A DNA stretch of 64,000 nucleotides from Stratiolaelaps scimitus (lineage: Eukaryota > Arthropoda > Arachnida > Mesostigmata > Laelapidae): contig JABWDB010000002.1 in assembly GCA_019614645.1 (NCBI GenBank), forward strand, positions 25,967,501 through 26,031,500. The letters run 5' to 3'. Below, one piece after another: positions 1 through 12,400 of the stretch; the first letter of the stretch is position 1, and each line of letters opens with the position of its first letter. Position numbers and translations under genes: made by a program. Under the pieces are notes generated by a model, which saw nothing but the letters and a program-made list of their open reading frames with translations, was not told where the DNA came from and did no database searches.

Positions 1-3000
1 GATTTAAAGTAAAGTACTTGACCGATCTTCTCCGAGCAATGCTTTCATCTATGGACTTCATACCACAGTAAAATGGTACCACCTAAAGGACGGAATCTAT
101 CGGTCGGTTGTACGTTAAACTATTATATAACAATTTATATAATAGTTTAACGTACAACCTTGTTGGCCGTGTGGTCTGTCTATTTGGCCTTCGTATAATG
201 CAGTTAGACCGAAACTATATGAGTACTCAAGTGGAACATATATTTTTACTTATATAAAGTTTTCCGGGTACAGTAGGGCCCGTCGAAAAACGAGACCCCA
301 GAATTAGTTAGGGCGGTAACCCAAAGGCTATACGAATATAGATGAGCTTGTGTTGTGGAAAAACTTCACTGTACATGAAATTACAGTATTAACTATTTTC
401 GTAGTTCACTGTTTTATTGCTTTCAATGCGCTAGTTTGTAGTTAAATTATGCCCCTGAAATCTCTGCTATATGAAAAAACATCAAATTTCAGTTCAAATT
501 TTAGCAAAAGATACGCACGTGACGACAAGGGAAACGAGGGATCGCTGTTCATTTTCGAAGGAAACTGTTCGTCTTAAAGCGATAAAGGGCTCACTTGATC
601 AAGGTAAAATATGATTAATAATCGACATCACAATTACTGCTGAGGTGTATCTGCCACATAGTTGTTAGTAACTTCGAAAAATTAGTGTGTCGAGACTACC
701 AGTAGATAAGAAAAACACCGATTTAGGAGTCAATTGTAATCGCAGATGTATTTATTAACTTTATATTAGGCTTACATTACAATGAGAAACATCGTTTATA
801 TACACACGTCCATATTGCTTATTTTATTGTTTTTTTTTCGCAAAAATATATTGCCTATATATAATTTTTCTATCAGTCTTCCTAAGACGCGGATGGAATT
901 ATTGTGAGCAGCCTTTTAAAGAAGGACGCGCGGCTGCCCATTTAAGGTCAAGTTATTAGAAGTATCTGTATATATATATATATCTATATGTATATACCAT
1001 TCATCTTATGTACAACAGAGTTCTTCTCTTAGCTGGCTACTTATTCACCTGAAACAAAGAAAAATATAATTTGATGTCATTCGGTTAGATATTTTTCCAT
1101 TATTTGACACTTTCAGCTAGAGCCTTACTGTGTGTAGTGTTATTGTTATTATTTTTAAATGTAATCAAAGTGCTTGCTTTATTTAAATTTGTGGGCTACA
1201 TTATTAGATGGGATCTTGACAATATTGTTTCCAATGAAACTCGAGAGATGCTGCAGGCATACCTTATCGAGAATTTCCAATTTAGACACGAACACAGCTC
1301 CGGGTTTATAGAGCTTAGTTTACATTTATATTTTATTATTTAATCATTTGGAGCTATATGGTCCACGTCCAAACAAGTACATCATGAATATAAATCTGGG
1401 TTTGCTACCTCCATCAGTCCAAGTGTCAAAAATATGCTAATCTTATTTTTATTACTACTGTGCTCTTTTGCATACGTAGGTTTTAATACAATCGCAGACT
1501 TTCTTGTTCCTTTACTCAGTTATATTTTTTCGACGGACTGCCATATGGGTAGAGCTGAGCCTTGTCACTGAACTGCCACTAATGGCGAACCTCCGCCGTT
1601 GGCTGACACAGGCCTTGATTTTTTGCGTTTACGGAGACTTTATATCACAGAACTCCTTTCGCTGGCCTGGTTCTCTTGTGCACCCAACAATAGATGATTT
1701 CTTGTAATATGCTTATTTTTGATCGCCTTAGATATTTGCCTTTATCTGTTAGAGTCTCATATCCATATTGGTGCCAAGAGTGTGCCACTCGAAGCGATAC
1801 GTCGTTTTATCTCACTGATTGAATATTGAAGTTGCCCGTTCCCTTCGAAGTTTTCGCGCTTACACCTGCCCGTACGTGTAGCTAAGTGGAAACCTCCAGT
1901 TTTTGTGTCTTGGCCGGCAGAGCCGTTGAGAAGATGAACATTCTTTCGTTATTCTTGTCAAGAAAGACAAAGATTTACGGAAAGTGAAGGGTTTCATCGA
2001 CTCACTCGTTACAGCGTTCATGCGTGTCTTATAAGGATCGATCCATTAATTGGAAGGACGGCCGGCTGTTTATACTGAGGCTGGCTCTTCGACAAAACAC
2101 TTATATTTAAAAAGGATAAACTACGTGAGTAAAGAAACGTATTTAGAGGAAGTGTTCAGAAATTGTAAATCAACTATAGAAAATCCTCAAATAGGTTGAA
2201 TGTACCGCCCGTTAAATGTTTCAATGAGCAGTCAGTATTTCCAGTATATTATCGTTGCCGTAGATATTTCCCTCGTTATCGATCTCCTACCCGTTCAGAC
2301 CAGGTAACATACTACACATACATCAGATGTAGAGGGTGGAGCAGCCTTAGTCTCCTTAGTTGCAGCCCTTCAGCGTCAATGCATTGCACCTTGGGTAATT
2401 AGACTTTTAGCACTATCGAATGGCAGTGTAATCGATCGCCGTTTTGACCCTTGCGTCAAATGCGTTCTTATTCGCTTTTGGTGGCTCAAAGCGTTTTTCC
2501 AGCACTGCCGCGTATTCGACTCCGTGGAAGAGTGAACAACCCTTTGAGATAGGAGAAGGAAGAAACATTTTAACAACCATTTACCCGTATTACCGTATAA
2601 CGTGGCCGTAACTCGTCCTTCGAATACATTCGCAACAAAGGAATATTGCGACAGGTGGTTGAAGTTAGGTTCGATTCACTTAGGAGGCAAGTGGGCATGA
2701 AGTGATCGCATCAATTTTAAATTCTTCTCTGTTTATCTATTTTTCGATATATTGTCATACTACTAGCCTCGAACTATCTTATCCACTCGAGGTTGCCGCA
2801 ATCGGGTTGTTTACTAGAATTCACCTTATAACTACAGGGGAGTACGATGGAATTTGGGTAAAGTACATGTTAAGACACTCAAAGGTCTCTTATCGAGTGG
2901 CTATGTTCTGATTGTGATGTTGCTCCCTATGTTTCTAGAATAGAGCTCGCCTCGAATATACTCAGTTTTTCAGTTTTAACCACGAGCGAACGACACCCCA

Positions 3001-3151
3001 ATAACAAGGAGGGAAAGTCAGTCAACCTCTATTTGATACAGACTTGACATTCGGAGCGACATTTCACTTATGTGAAGATGTTCGCGGAAGTCGAACACCG
3101 TCGGCGAACGTGCACGCTCGGGTTGCATTAGTTATTGAATTACTCACAAGG
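1..3151. other. No recognised gene; downstream of the side-like gene
   Basis: Mostly AT-rich sequence that should include the 3' untranslated region and downstream spacer of the minus-strand gene. Short open frames (up to 83 codons) show no family. Apart from the hairpin at 106-159 and a short TA run near 970-1000, I see nothing defined. No convincing poly(A) signal was placed. Confidence 0.6.
106..159. repeat. Perfect 25-bp inverted repeat with 4-nt loop
   Basis: Arms 106-130 and 135-159 are exact reverse complements around a 4-nt spacer (131-134). The stem is AT-rich with GGTTGTACG at its base. It could be an extruding palindrome, a transposon-end relic, or a transcribed hairpin. It is more perfect than animal microRNA precursors normally are. 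No other copy was seen. Confidence 0.9.
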
Positions 3152-3427
3152 TCATCCTGTTGCGCCGTTCTGATTCGAATTGTGGTCGTCTGTGTTAGGC
3201 GCAGCTATCTCACTAAGGCGTGTTTGCGCCTCTTGGACCTCGCGGTGGAGTTTGGCACAGGCGAGAGTCTGCTCGCCGGTACATGGCGCTGCTGACGGTA
3301 TTCTCAGTGGCGAATTTCGGCCGCAGTTGTTACTTTGTGGGGCACTGTCGAGATTTGCCCGGTGTTGTATCGACATATTTACGTTAGAGATGAGCGGCTG
3401 TGTAGGACCTTCGGGCCAGCGACCTGC
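3152..3427 (-). CDS. Candidate terminal exon of the side-like gene
   Basis: A good acceptor (TTACTATTGCAG) precedes 3427 and opens a frame of 91 codons to a TGA at 3152-3154. The phase (0) matches the internal donor at 3632/3631 of the preceding exon. It encodes GRWPEGPTQPLISNVNMS, then a polar stretch and a short amphipathic segment, LHREVQEAQTRLSEIAAP. No domain is recognised. Support is phase plus splice signal only; chance ORFs of this length do occur here. Confidence 0.45.
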   Translation of the reverse strand, partial: AGRWPEGPTQPLISNVNMSIQHRANLDSAPQSNNCGRNSPLRIPSAAPCTGEQTLACAKLHREVQEAQTRLSEIAAPNTDDHNSNQNGATG

Positions 3428-6400
3428 CTGCAATAGTAACATTCGTCAAACTGTCATTGTCATAATAATAATTATCTTCACTATTTCTTATTGTGATTAA
3501 TTATTATTACGCTTATAATGCTTGCATAAGAGGTATGACTTCTAGTCACATGCATGAGCCAGTGGCACGCGAAAGAACATCTATCTACATACTATACATG
3601 TGTTACATGTATAAAGTTTGAAAGCACCTACGTAAGACAGCGTAGTTGGCAACGGAGAGTCGAAATTAGCATTTTGCGCCGTCGAAAGCGGTGATCCATA
3701 CTGCGGTTGTTGCTGGCTTAGTTGTGCATTCTGATGTGCAGGTTTCCGTGGTAGGGTGGCTACATGTTGGTATGATACGGATGAGGGCAACAAATTTCGT
3801 GATCTTTGTTGCTGAGCGAGATCCCACGAACTTCGCTTCAAACTACTATAGTCGCCAACGCCGAGCGGGTACATACCCCTTGTAACAGGACTTCTAGTTG
3901 AAGGAAGGCCAACACTTCTTCCAGGATCTGTCGGTGCCCAGTCATCTGGCGAGCGGAGGCAAGCTGTTAACGATCCTGGTACCCCTGGTGCTGGCCCGGA
4001 TGAGGACTGTAGCTGACTCTGTTGCAATGCCATTGAAAGGCTGCCCGCAGCCGCAGAGGAACTAAATGGCGATAGTGGTGTAGTAGAACTAATGAAGCTA
4101 CTTTCAGCAACGCCACCTGCCGATGAGCACGAGGGGCTCGTAAGTTTTAGGGTTTCTGTCCAAAAATCACAAAATTACGTCAGAGAATTTAGCTCAGTGT
4201 GATACATTTTTTGTCGAAACAAAATGTATGATAGGAATCATAATAATAATTAGTCTTGCTGTAATCGGTATAAATATTTCCAAGTGATCGTTACGATGAT
4301 CCGTTTCATTTCATAAAGAGGCATTTTATTATTTTGGGCTCTGGGGAGGTGTTATGGCGAAGGATGCTCTCATCATACCGAGTAGTCAAATAAATACAAG
4401 ATCTGTGAATCGAATTGCGACTTAGTACAGCCAAGCCTGAGAGTTTTCTCGAAATTTTGTCTCAATGTGAAGTTTGTAACTCATAAAATAAGAATGCCAC
4501 TTGTTTAACAAAAGGAAGCTCGTTTCAGCAGTGACTCATGGAAACGTTTTGTTTAGCCGGAATAAAATATGTTTGTATATTTACATGATGATATAAGGAT
4601 GAAAATGAATAAAAATAAACAAAACCAACTCCTTATTGGTGTTTTCCCTCTCTCACCTGGTATAATATCAGGGCACTTGCTGTCGTAGTCAAGGTCATCT
4701 CCAAAAATCTTGAGATCTGTGATATGATCGCGCTCCTTCTTTGAGTCCCGAAGAGGGAACACGGACTCATCGTCGTCTTTCGAGATGCCATCTTGGGGAG
4801 CTTTAAATAAGAACGACATTATTATTATTATTATTATTATTAACAGAATATAGCCCTATATGATTTATCATGTGCTTAAATTTGGCCCGGCAATACACGT
4901 GGATCAAACAGGCCGCGACTTTCGAGCGATCTCTCACCTAAAATGCGTCATTAATTCCCTTTACGTTCACAAGGGTATTAGTGCTTGCATTTTCTAGCTA
5001 GGTTTTTTAATAACTACATTAGAGCGTTAATAATTATTTAATTAGATACATTAATAATAATCGAATATAAAGTGGACAAACTAGTGGCTGGTAGTTTATA
5101 CCTTTTTTACTGTGCTTCTTATTCTTCTTTTTATTACCACCGGTGAGCTGTCCAGAGCGGACAACCTTGAGCGTCAATAGAACTATAAGCGCTAGTATAG
5201 CGACGATGGTCACGAGAGCAGTGACGAGGCCGAGCAAGGCCAGCGTTGATGGATTGCCATTGCCGTTAGGACCACCTCCATCGAGATATCCGAGAAGGAA
5301 CGAGTAGCCGCTTTTCGACGATTTCGACAAACTCAGCGGTCGTGGAATCGTCGATGCGACCAGTATCGTCGGCTGGCTTGTACCCCTCTCATTGGCCGCG
5401 TATACTGTACAAACGTAGGCGGTCGAGGGGGACAAACCAACAGCGGTGAGCACAGGCTTCACTGGCTGTCCACTACCACCGCTCGTGACATTAGCAATAA
5501 GCACACGGTTTTGGTTGGCTGAATCGTGCACCTCCATGTGGAAATGCTGGCCATGTTCCGCTCCACCGTCGTAGCCTTCGAGACAGGCGATCACCAGCGA
5601 GTCCTCGCTAGCCTTCGCGACGCTACAATTGTGCACGGGGCCCGGAGGGCCTGCTGGGATCAGCGTAAACATGCAGGGCTCCTTCTGTGTTCCCATCGTG
5701 TTTCGACCCCAGCAGATGACCGTGCCATAATCTTCTTCCGAGCGAGGCACAAGCGTGAGCCAACTTCGGGTGCCGTTCGACGCAACAGTCCCATGCTGGT
5801 CAGGACTCATGCTTGCATCGGCCAGCAACATCATGCCCTCATCAAACACTCCGTTTGGGGATGCGGTCGATGGTGAATACGGAGCAGAGGAGATAACACC
5901 CTTGGAGTTGCGCGTTTTCCATTTGAATGTGACTTCTTCGGGATCAGACTCCAATTCGCAGCTGAGACGAACAGCTTCATTTTTTGCGGCACCGTACACT
6001 TGCCGCTGACCAGGCACACAACGAGGCTCATCTGCGCGGAACAATTCGTTTTTTTTTTAGGCTCATTTGTTACAGCAAGATAACTGGTATTACTAGTTAT
6101 TAATGGAATAATGGGGGGGGGGTGCTCCCGATACTGTTTATGTATTATATAATAGCTAGTTGGATGGGCCCACTGTGATGACGATGTCAAGAGGGAGCAT
6201 AGAAAATCAATATAAACTAATCACTAGATAGTGTCGATTATCCCGTCTGGGATATATGGCATTTGCTCAAATTTGACCCTGCAAACGATTATATGTTACG
6301 AAATGAAGACGCATATACTTACACTTAACGCGCAGCTGTAGAGGAGCACTTTCACCCTGACCTACGGCATTGGTGCCTGTACACGTGTATTTCCCTCGAC

Positions 6401-9400
6401 TGTGCCTACACATCGTATGAAATTCAAATCGAGAAAAAGCAAAAAATAAATAAAATCATAATCACTACAAAATATCTGTCCCCGGGCCTAAAATCTTAAT
6501 CAGTTAACAAAAACCAATTTTTTATTTAGTGAAAAGTTGCAAAAAAACAATGATCACAAAAACTGCTATCCATATTTATCAATCATAGATTAATGAAAGC
6601 ATGATCACAATGGTTATCATGGATAGTTCAGATCGTTTTCGCTATCCAGCTATTGTAATCTTCCCCACTGGATCCCACAGGCCAGCGTTTGCTCCCTTGT
6701 ACCTTGTGACTTTTTGTAGCACCAGCGAGTGCTCGGAGATGACTACGCCTCTGTGATGATTATTGTGGCCGTGCGAGTTATCGCTGTTTGAATTCGTGGG
6801 GGTGAGCTCCTCACCTTCGAACCGCCAACCCATCTCAATTAGAGGCGGGTTAGCCTTGACATCGCACTCCAAGAAGACATCGCTGCCCTCACGGATGTGC
6901 GTGTGCCGTAGCTTTGTGCCTAGGCGTACCGTCACCTGCGGTACATCTGTAAACACAGCAGTAAAAGGATAAACAGAGTGACTTGCGTGATATGCATCAA
7001 ACATTCATTTTGGTGTGACCTAGTGGAAGAATGATGATATTCTAAAGTAAAGGTTTTGCTTGTTTGTGTTATATGATATAAGGACAAAATATTGTATATA
7101 TTACTTATGATAGTATAATCATAATAGATAATCTAGTATAACTGACAAAAATACACCAATCCACATACGAGCGTACGAGCTGTTTTAGATGACGGAATAC
7201 CGAAATCGAAACGGCCATTTATTGCAACTAGAGCACTTACTTATAGTCTTAATTCGAACAAAAGTCGATTCATTTACGTGACTTTTTGTGTCCTTTAGGA
7301 ACACCACATAGAACGCCTTGGTGAGGTCGCTTTTCTTGGTAATAGGCATTAGCGAACCTCTATTATATGGGTCATCCAAGAACCAAGGGAGTCTCCGATA
7401 AGCGTGTACGGGTTCTTTCTGCTTCTTACCGAAATCACAGATAGTGCGAGCAGCGCACTTAATGGGACTGGAGACGGGACCGTCGATACTACGCTAAGAT
7501 GGAGTCCCCTGCCATTTCGCCAGGGCGCTAGCTAGGTGTCATCAAGGAACACCCCCACAATGGGCTAGGTATTTGAATACAGGACGGTAGCAAAATAATG
7601 TGAATAAAAAGAATAAAAGGCCTAGGATAAAAAGCCGCATAAGCACCATCAACGCACTGTATTATAGGAACAAGGGACCGCCAACAGGAGAGATCAGCTC
7701 ATCAAAATAGCATTGCACTACAAAAAAAACGACCATCAAGGACACAGCACATTTGTTCTATGGGGAGCTTTACTGGCCGAATCTGCACTGACTGTCGACG
7801 GAGGCTCGTGTTAAACTAATGTTCATTTGAGTTGCTAGTTAGAGTATACGTAGAGTTGATCGTTGTAGTGAAAACCACACAAGCACAAAGATGTCGGTGA
7901 CTGGACTCACCTCACCCTCTAATGCACGAAACGGGTTCGGCCTTTTTTGCGCCTTACAAGACTGACGCCAACACAGCACCACCAATTGCCAATAAATCAT
8001 TGGGGGCGTGCCTTTGTGATTTTTATACGCTACTAGAGGACACGACGCCTAGGCACCTCAGCGTTGAGTTACGAACAGGGTGTGGACGGCTTTTCGAATC
8101 GACCGACAGACCCTAAACACTTTATAGTGGGTTTGCCCAGGGGAGCCACATGCGATCAGAGTCATTCGCCCGCCCATCGGGCGACGCAAATACGTAGCAG
8201 TAACAGTTGAATGGTGAACAGGTCTAATGTCGTCTGGCAGGTCAGTGTTGTAGCTATAAAGTGTCCTTTACGACTCTTAAAGACCACACTGTTAACCCGC
8301 TTGGTCCATATTCATGCCTCAGTACAGACTGAACGAAACCAATGGCTGGTCGCTACTACGACAACTAGATAGAATCTGTATCAGCAACAATTGCAGCTCC
8401 TTTAATAACCCAGTAAACATTGACCTTTACCTCTCAACCTGCAATCGTTTAAGTAAAATATCGAAATATTAGACTAGACACAAAACAGATTCATATCGAT
8501 ACCACTAATCGACTGACAAGTTGTATACTGATTGTCGCCCACTGCGACTATTACATAGTATCTGTTCAGAACGATGCGCCAAGGTCATTTTTATCTATAC
8601 GCCTCTAACAGTATATTATACAGTGCTCTAGAGTGTATAAACATATGTAGGAGAATCACATTTGCATGCAGAAAGGGCTGTAGGGTGTGTAAGAATAATA
8701 ACGAGTTGCGACCCCTGTTTAAAATTCAGATAGCGGAAGCAATAGCACGGTGTGTTCAACTGTGCGTTATTAACAGGTGCGTTACTGGTATAATTAAACA
8801 TTCAGCTGGCTATATCGATATTATAACCAAACTGTTGTTTCTATTTGTTTTTAATATTCCACGTTTATAAGAGTAGGATTTTAATTCAGTTCCACATTTA
8901 TTAAACAACATGGCTGGCACAGTACTCTCTATGTATATCATAATTATTATATTTAGAGTTTTTGTACAAAGTTATTCCATGTTATGGGAATGACTATTAG
9001 CTTGACACCTCAAAAATAAATCCGAAATTAATCCATATGAACGTAGCATTTTCACTGGTACACACATGGGATCTTATTTCTGTGGATTTTCAAAGTTTGT
9101 TGTTTGCAATATCACACTTTGCCTTATGGATATTGCCCTAGACACGCATTCGGCGTCTTCACACAGATGATCGGACCAACAACAGATTGGGTATCTAACA
9201 CAGAGATGCTTAGCAGCAGCAGCAGGTTCAGCCATTAGTTCAATCTCACTTTTGTTGTAGCACACCTTCGATGAAATGAAAGTGAGTCAGGCAGTTCAGC
9301 TCCATCTTGTCTCTCGCTGCAAAGACGTTTTTTTGTTCCAGTGGGTGAATCTTTTTCAGTTCTTGGCATCCGTATCAATTTCCAATTCGACATGAGACGG

Positions 9401-12400
9401 TTTATGAGGTTCGGTGGACAGAACCGGTTCAACCGAAGTGCAATATCTGTCGATAGTTCAAAATGAGATTTTCATTCCGAATTCATCAGTACCAACTGCT
9501 TGTGATGGTGGGGCCTCTACAGCTGGAGTTAGCTAAAGAAAAGAAAAAAAACAGAAAAGGGAGACATCGATCCAGCTGCTGTCATATGTCGCCGCCAGCA
9601 TCCGGCAACGGATGAAAAGGTGATGACAGCAAACACAAAAATGACGACTGCGGCTTCGCTCTGGATCTCGCACGAATGTGAAGAAAGAGATCTCAAACAG
9701 TTACGTACTTTTCATTGGAGTAGTGGAGACGCTCGTTAAAAACTTATGTCAGCTCGTTCGCGTCCATGGGTGATACTTAGAACACTAAAATAATGATTAT
9801 TCAAAGATAGGAAAGTAGATCGCCAACTAAGCGATTTATGAACTACGTCGAGATGTCGTATGCCCATATCTTCGTTAACTTGTTTATACTGAACTTGCCA
9901 GGTCCGATTGTCATTGGCGATGGTACATATATCTTCCAAGCATTTCAAGTTGCTTGTATTCGCCTTGCGTTTGTGCATACAGTTGGAACACGTTTCTTGT
10001 TCTCATGGAGCCTATGTTCACCTTCGTTAGACAGACGGAGTACGACAGGTGGCAGAACTGTCTGGCAAACAGCCAGCCTGCCTGGATTCGACCGAGATCA
10101 CCGACCTCGTGTATGCATCGAATTAATGGGACTGGCAAACAATATCAGCCACAAACAGTCACCTGATCTTGGTGTTTGCTGTGTCGTACATATTTAGTAG
10201 GGTTATGACCTAAATTTATCGACCAGCTTTCGAACACGACCGACGGACAGTAGACAGCGCACCCTATGAGTTATACAGGCACACATACAGAATAGCCAGC
10301 GAACGAACCGACCAACCGAGTGTAGAAGCTGGTCTCTAGAAATTGCGGTCCATATTCTATGAGGGATTGTCATGATGCCTTGCGAGCGCGTTTATGTCAA
10401 TGTCTTTTTTTAAATATTATTATGGTTTATTTCATTATGATTATTATTCTGTTATGAACTATCTTTAGAAGTTTAGAGGTGATTTCGCTTTTCAGATCCA
10501 CACACTGAGGATCGCAGATCCAATGAACTTCATAGGATCGATGCCCAACCTTGCTCCCCTTCCATTTTGCTATCATACATGAATACAGACACTCCGTCGT
10601 GCGAGAGACAGCAACGTACTAAGTATAGCCGAATTTTAAAATATGCCTCTATCAATTTCAATGTGAATTAAGGAAACATGCCCCCTGTTTCGAGTGTTTC
10701 AAAAGCAACTCAGTGACATTGATTATGAAGGAACAAAAGTGCATCGACGAACTTAAAACCTCCTGTAAAACCTATTTAACTTTGAATTACGTTTTTGGTC
10801 TCCTTGAACGCGCGCATATTCTAAAAGTGGTCGCCCTCCAAATACTCGACCATGTTCAGGGTATTGGTGAGGCAGAGCAGACTCTATCCATTAATGGGAT
10901 TTTGCTAGATTTTCTTCAGTCGTAGCTCGTCCGTTAGTAACGTGCAGAAGCTCCATGGGCCCACTGGAGGTTTCCCGATGAAACTCTCGAACTAAATGCA
11001 GAGGACCGGCAGTGCGCACTCAAGGCCAGAATCTGCCATAAATGGATTCGCCACCTTCAACGAGTCGATAGGGGATCTGCCAAGTTAGGATTTTGCTATC
11101 AGCGGGAGAGAATACGACCAGCTGTGTAATATCCCGATGACAGGATTCCGTAACTGAAGAGCATGTGTCCTGTCAATGTTGTACAGCCCACAATACATAT
11201 CTAGATTTGGGCTCACCGATAGACGTTCTAGGGTGTGAACGCTCGAGAACTCACTTGTTTGACTTGTAACAGCCACCATAATTTTGAATGCAGTTTTCTG
11301 TTACATTTTATTTAAAAAAAAAGAACTAAAAAAATTACTTTTCTGATACAAGTTTTAATTATAAGTCTGACATCGTTCAAGCATAGAGGTTCGCGATTAC
11401 CGTATATATTCCAACCAGTCGAATGATGCACCTGGCTAGCACAAGATGAAGTTGAGAGGCAAGTTACAACTGCACTCGCGCACAACTGCACTCGCGCAAC
11501 GCATTTCTCGAGTCGTTTACTTGTTACAGATGATGAACGAATAAACGACACTAGCTACGACCAGGTGAGCCAATCTTATTCAATTCGTCAAGTAAACAGC
11601 TCCAGCTGCCAGTTCAGTTCAGATGCTACGTACCACTTAATGCAGTTATTACTGTTGATATACGACTAGTGATTATTAAAAACGAACCAGGATAGAACGG
11701 AATTGCTTGCAGGACTGAATAATGTACCGATGACAAGGTACTCGAATATTGTCACATATCCACGAAAATAGACAAAGAAGCTTTTCGTTTTGTTTGCTTG
11801 TCATCTCGTTATATGAGACAGTCAGTCCGCGACAGAACACGAGACGTTGAGGTAAACTGATCCTGAGTTGCACAAGTTGGTAAGCCAAGTCATCATGCTG
11901 ACGCAGAATCAAGGCAGGCCGTTCATTTAAGAGATGAACTTATCTTGACATATTTAGCTGCCTGTTGTTCCGACAACATTGTTATTGAGAAAACTGATTG
12001 TATTGTATCTCCACCGCTTACGGTAGTGAAACATTTTGCTCATTTGGAACAAACTAGCTTAAGAAGGATAACCTTTAAAAATAAAAAATCTTTTCGTCGG
12101 TTCTATACATTCAAGTCCTCTAGAGCGATTTGTGGTATACTCAACAACCCACATATCTCTTAAAGGAACTGCACATAATATTTTGATGCTCAACTCATGA
12201 CTGGCGTGCATGACTATCTAATTTCCTTTCTCGGCATTATTTGCCAAGCGTCCCTATCCGACGGATTGAACTGCCAATAGTGACTCGCTCAATGTGGAAA
12301 CCTTAACGTAGGAAGGTTGCAGTCTTACTAAAGAAATGAGTTGAGCGAAATGTCATAGCATTGTGATGCGATTGCAAGCTGTTACCAAACGCGCTGCAGA

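Noticed and set aside
5526..5876. Plus-strand open frames opposite the large Ig5-FN3 exon
   Set aside because: They are shadows of the real minus-strand exon and carry no domain.
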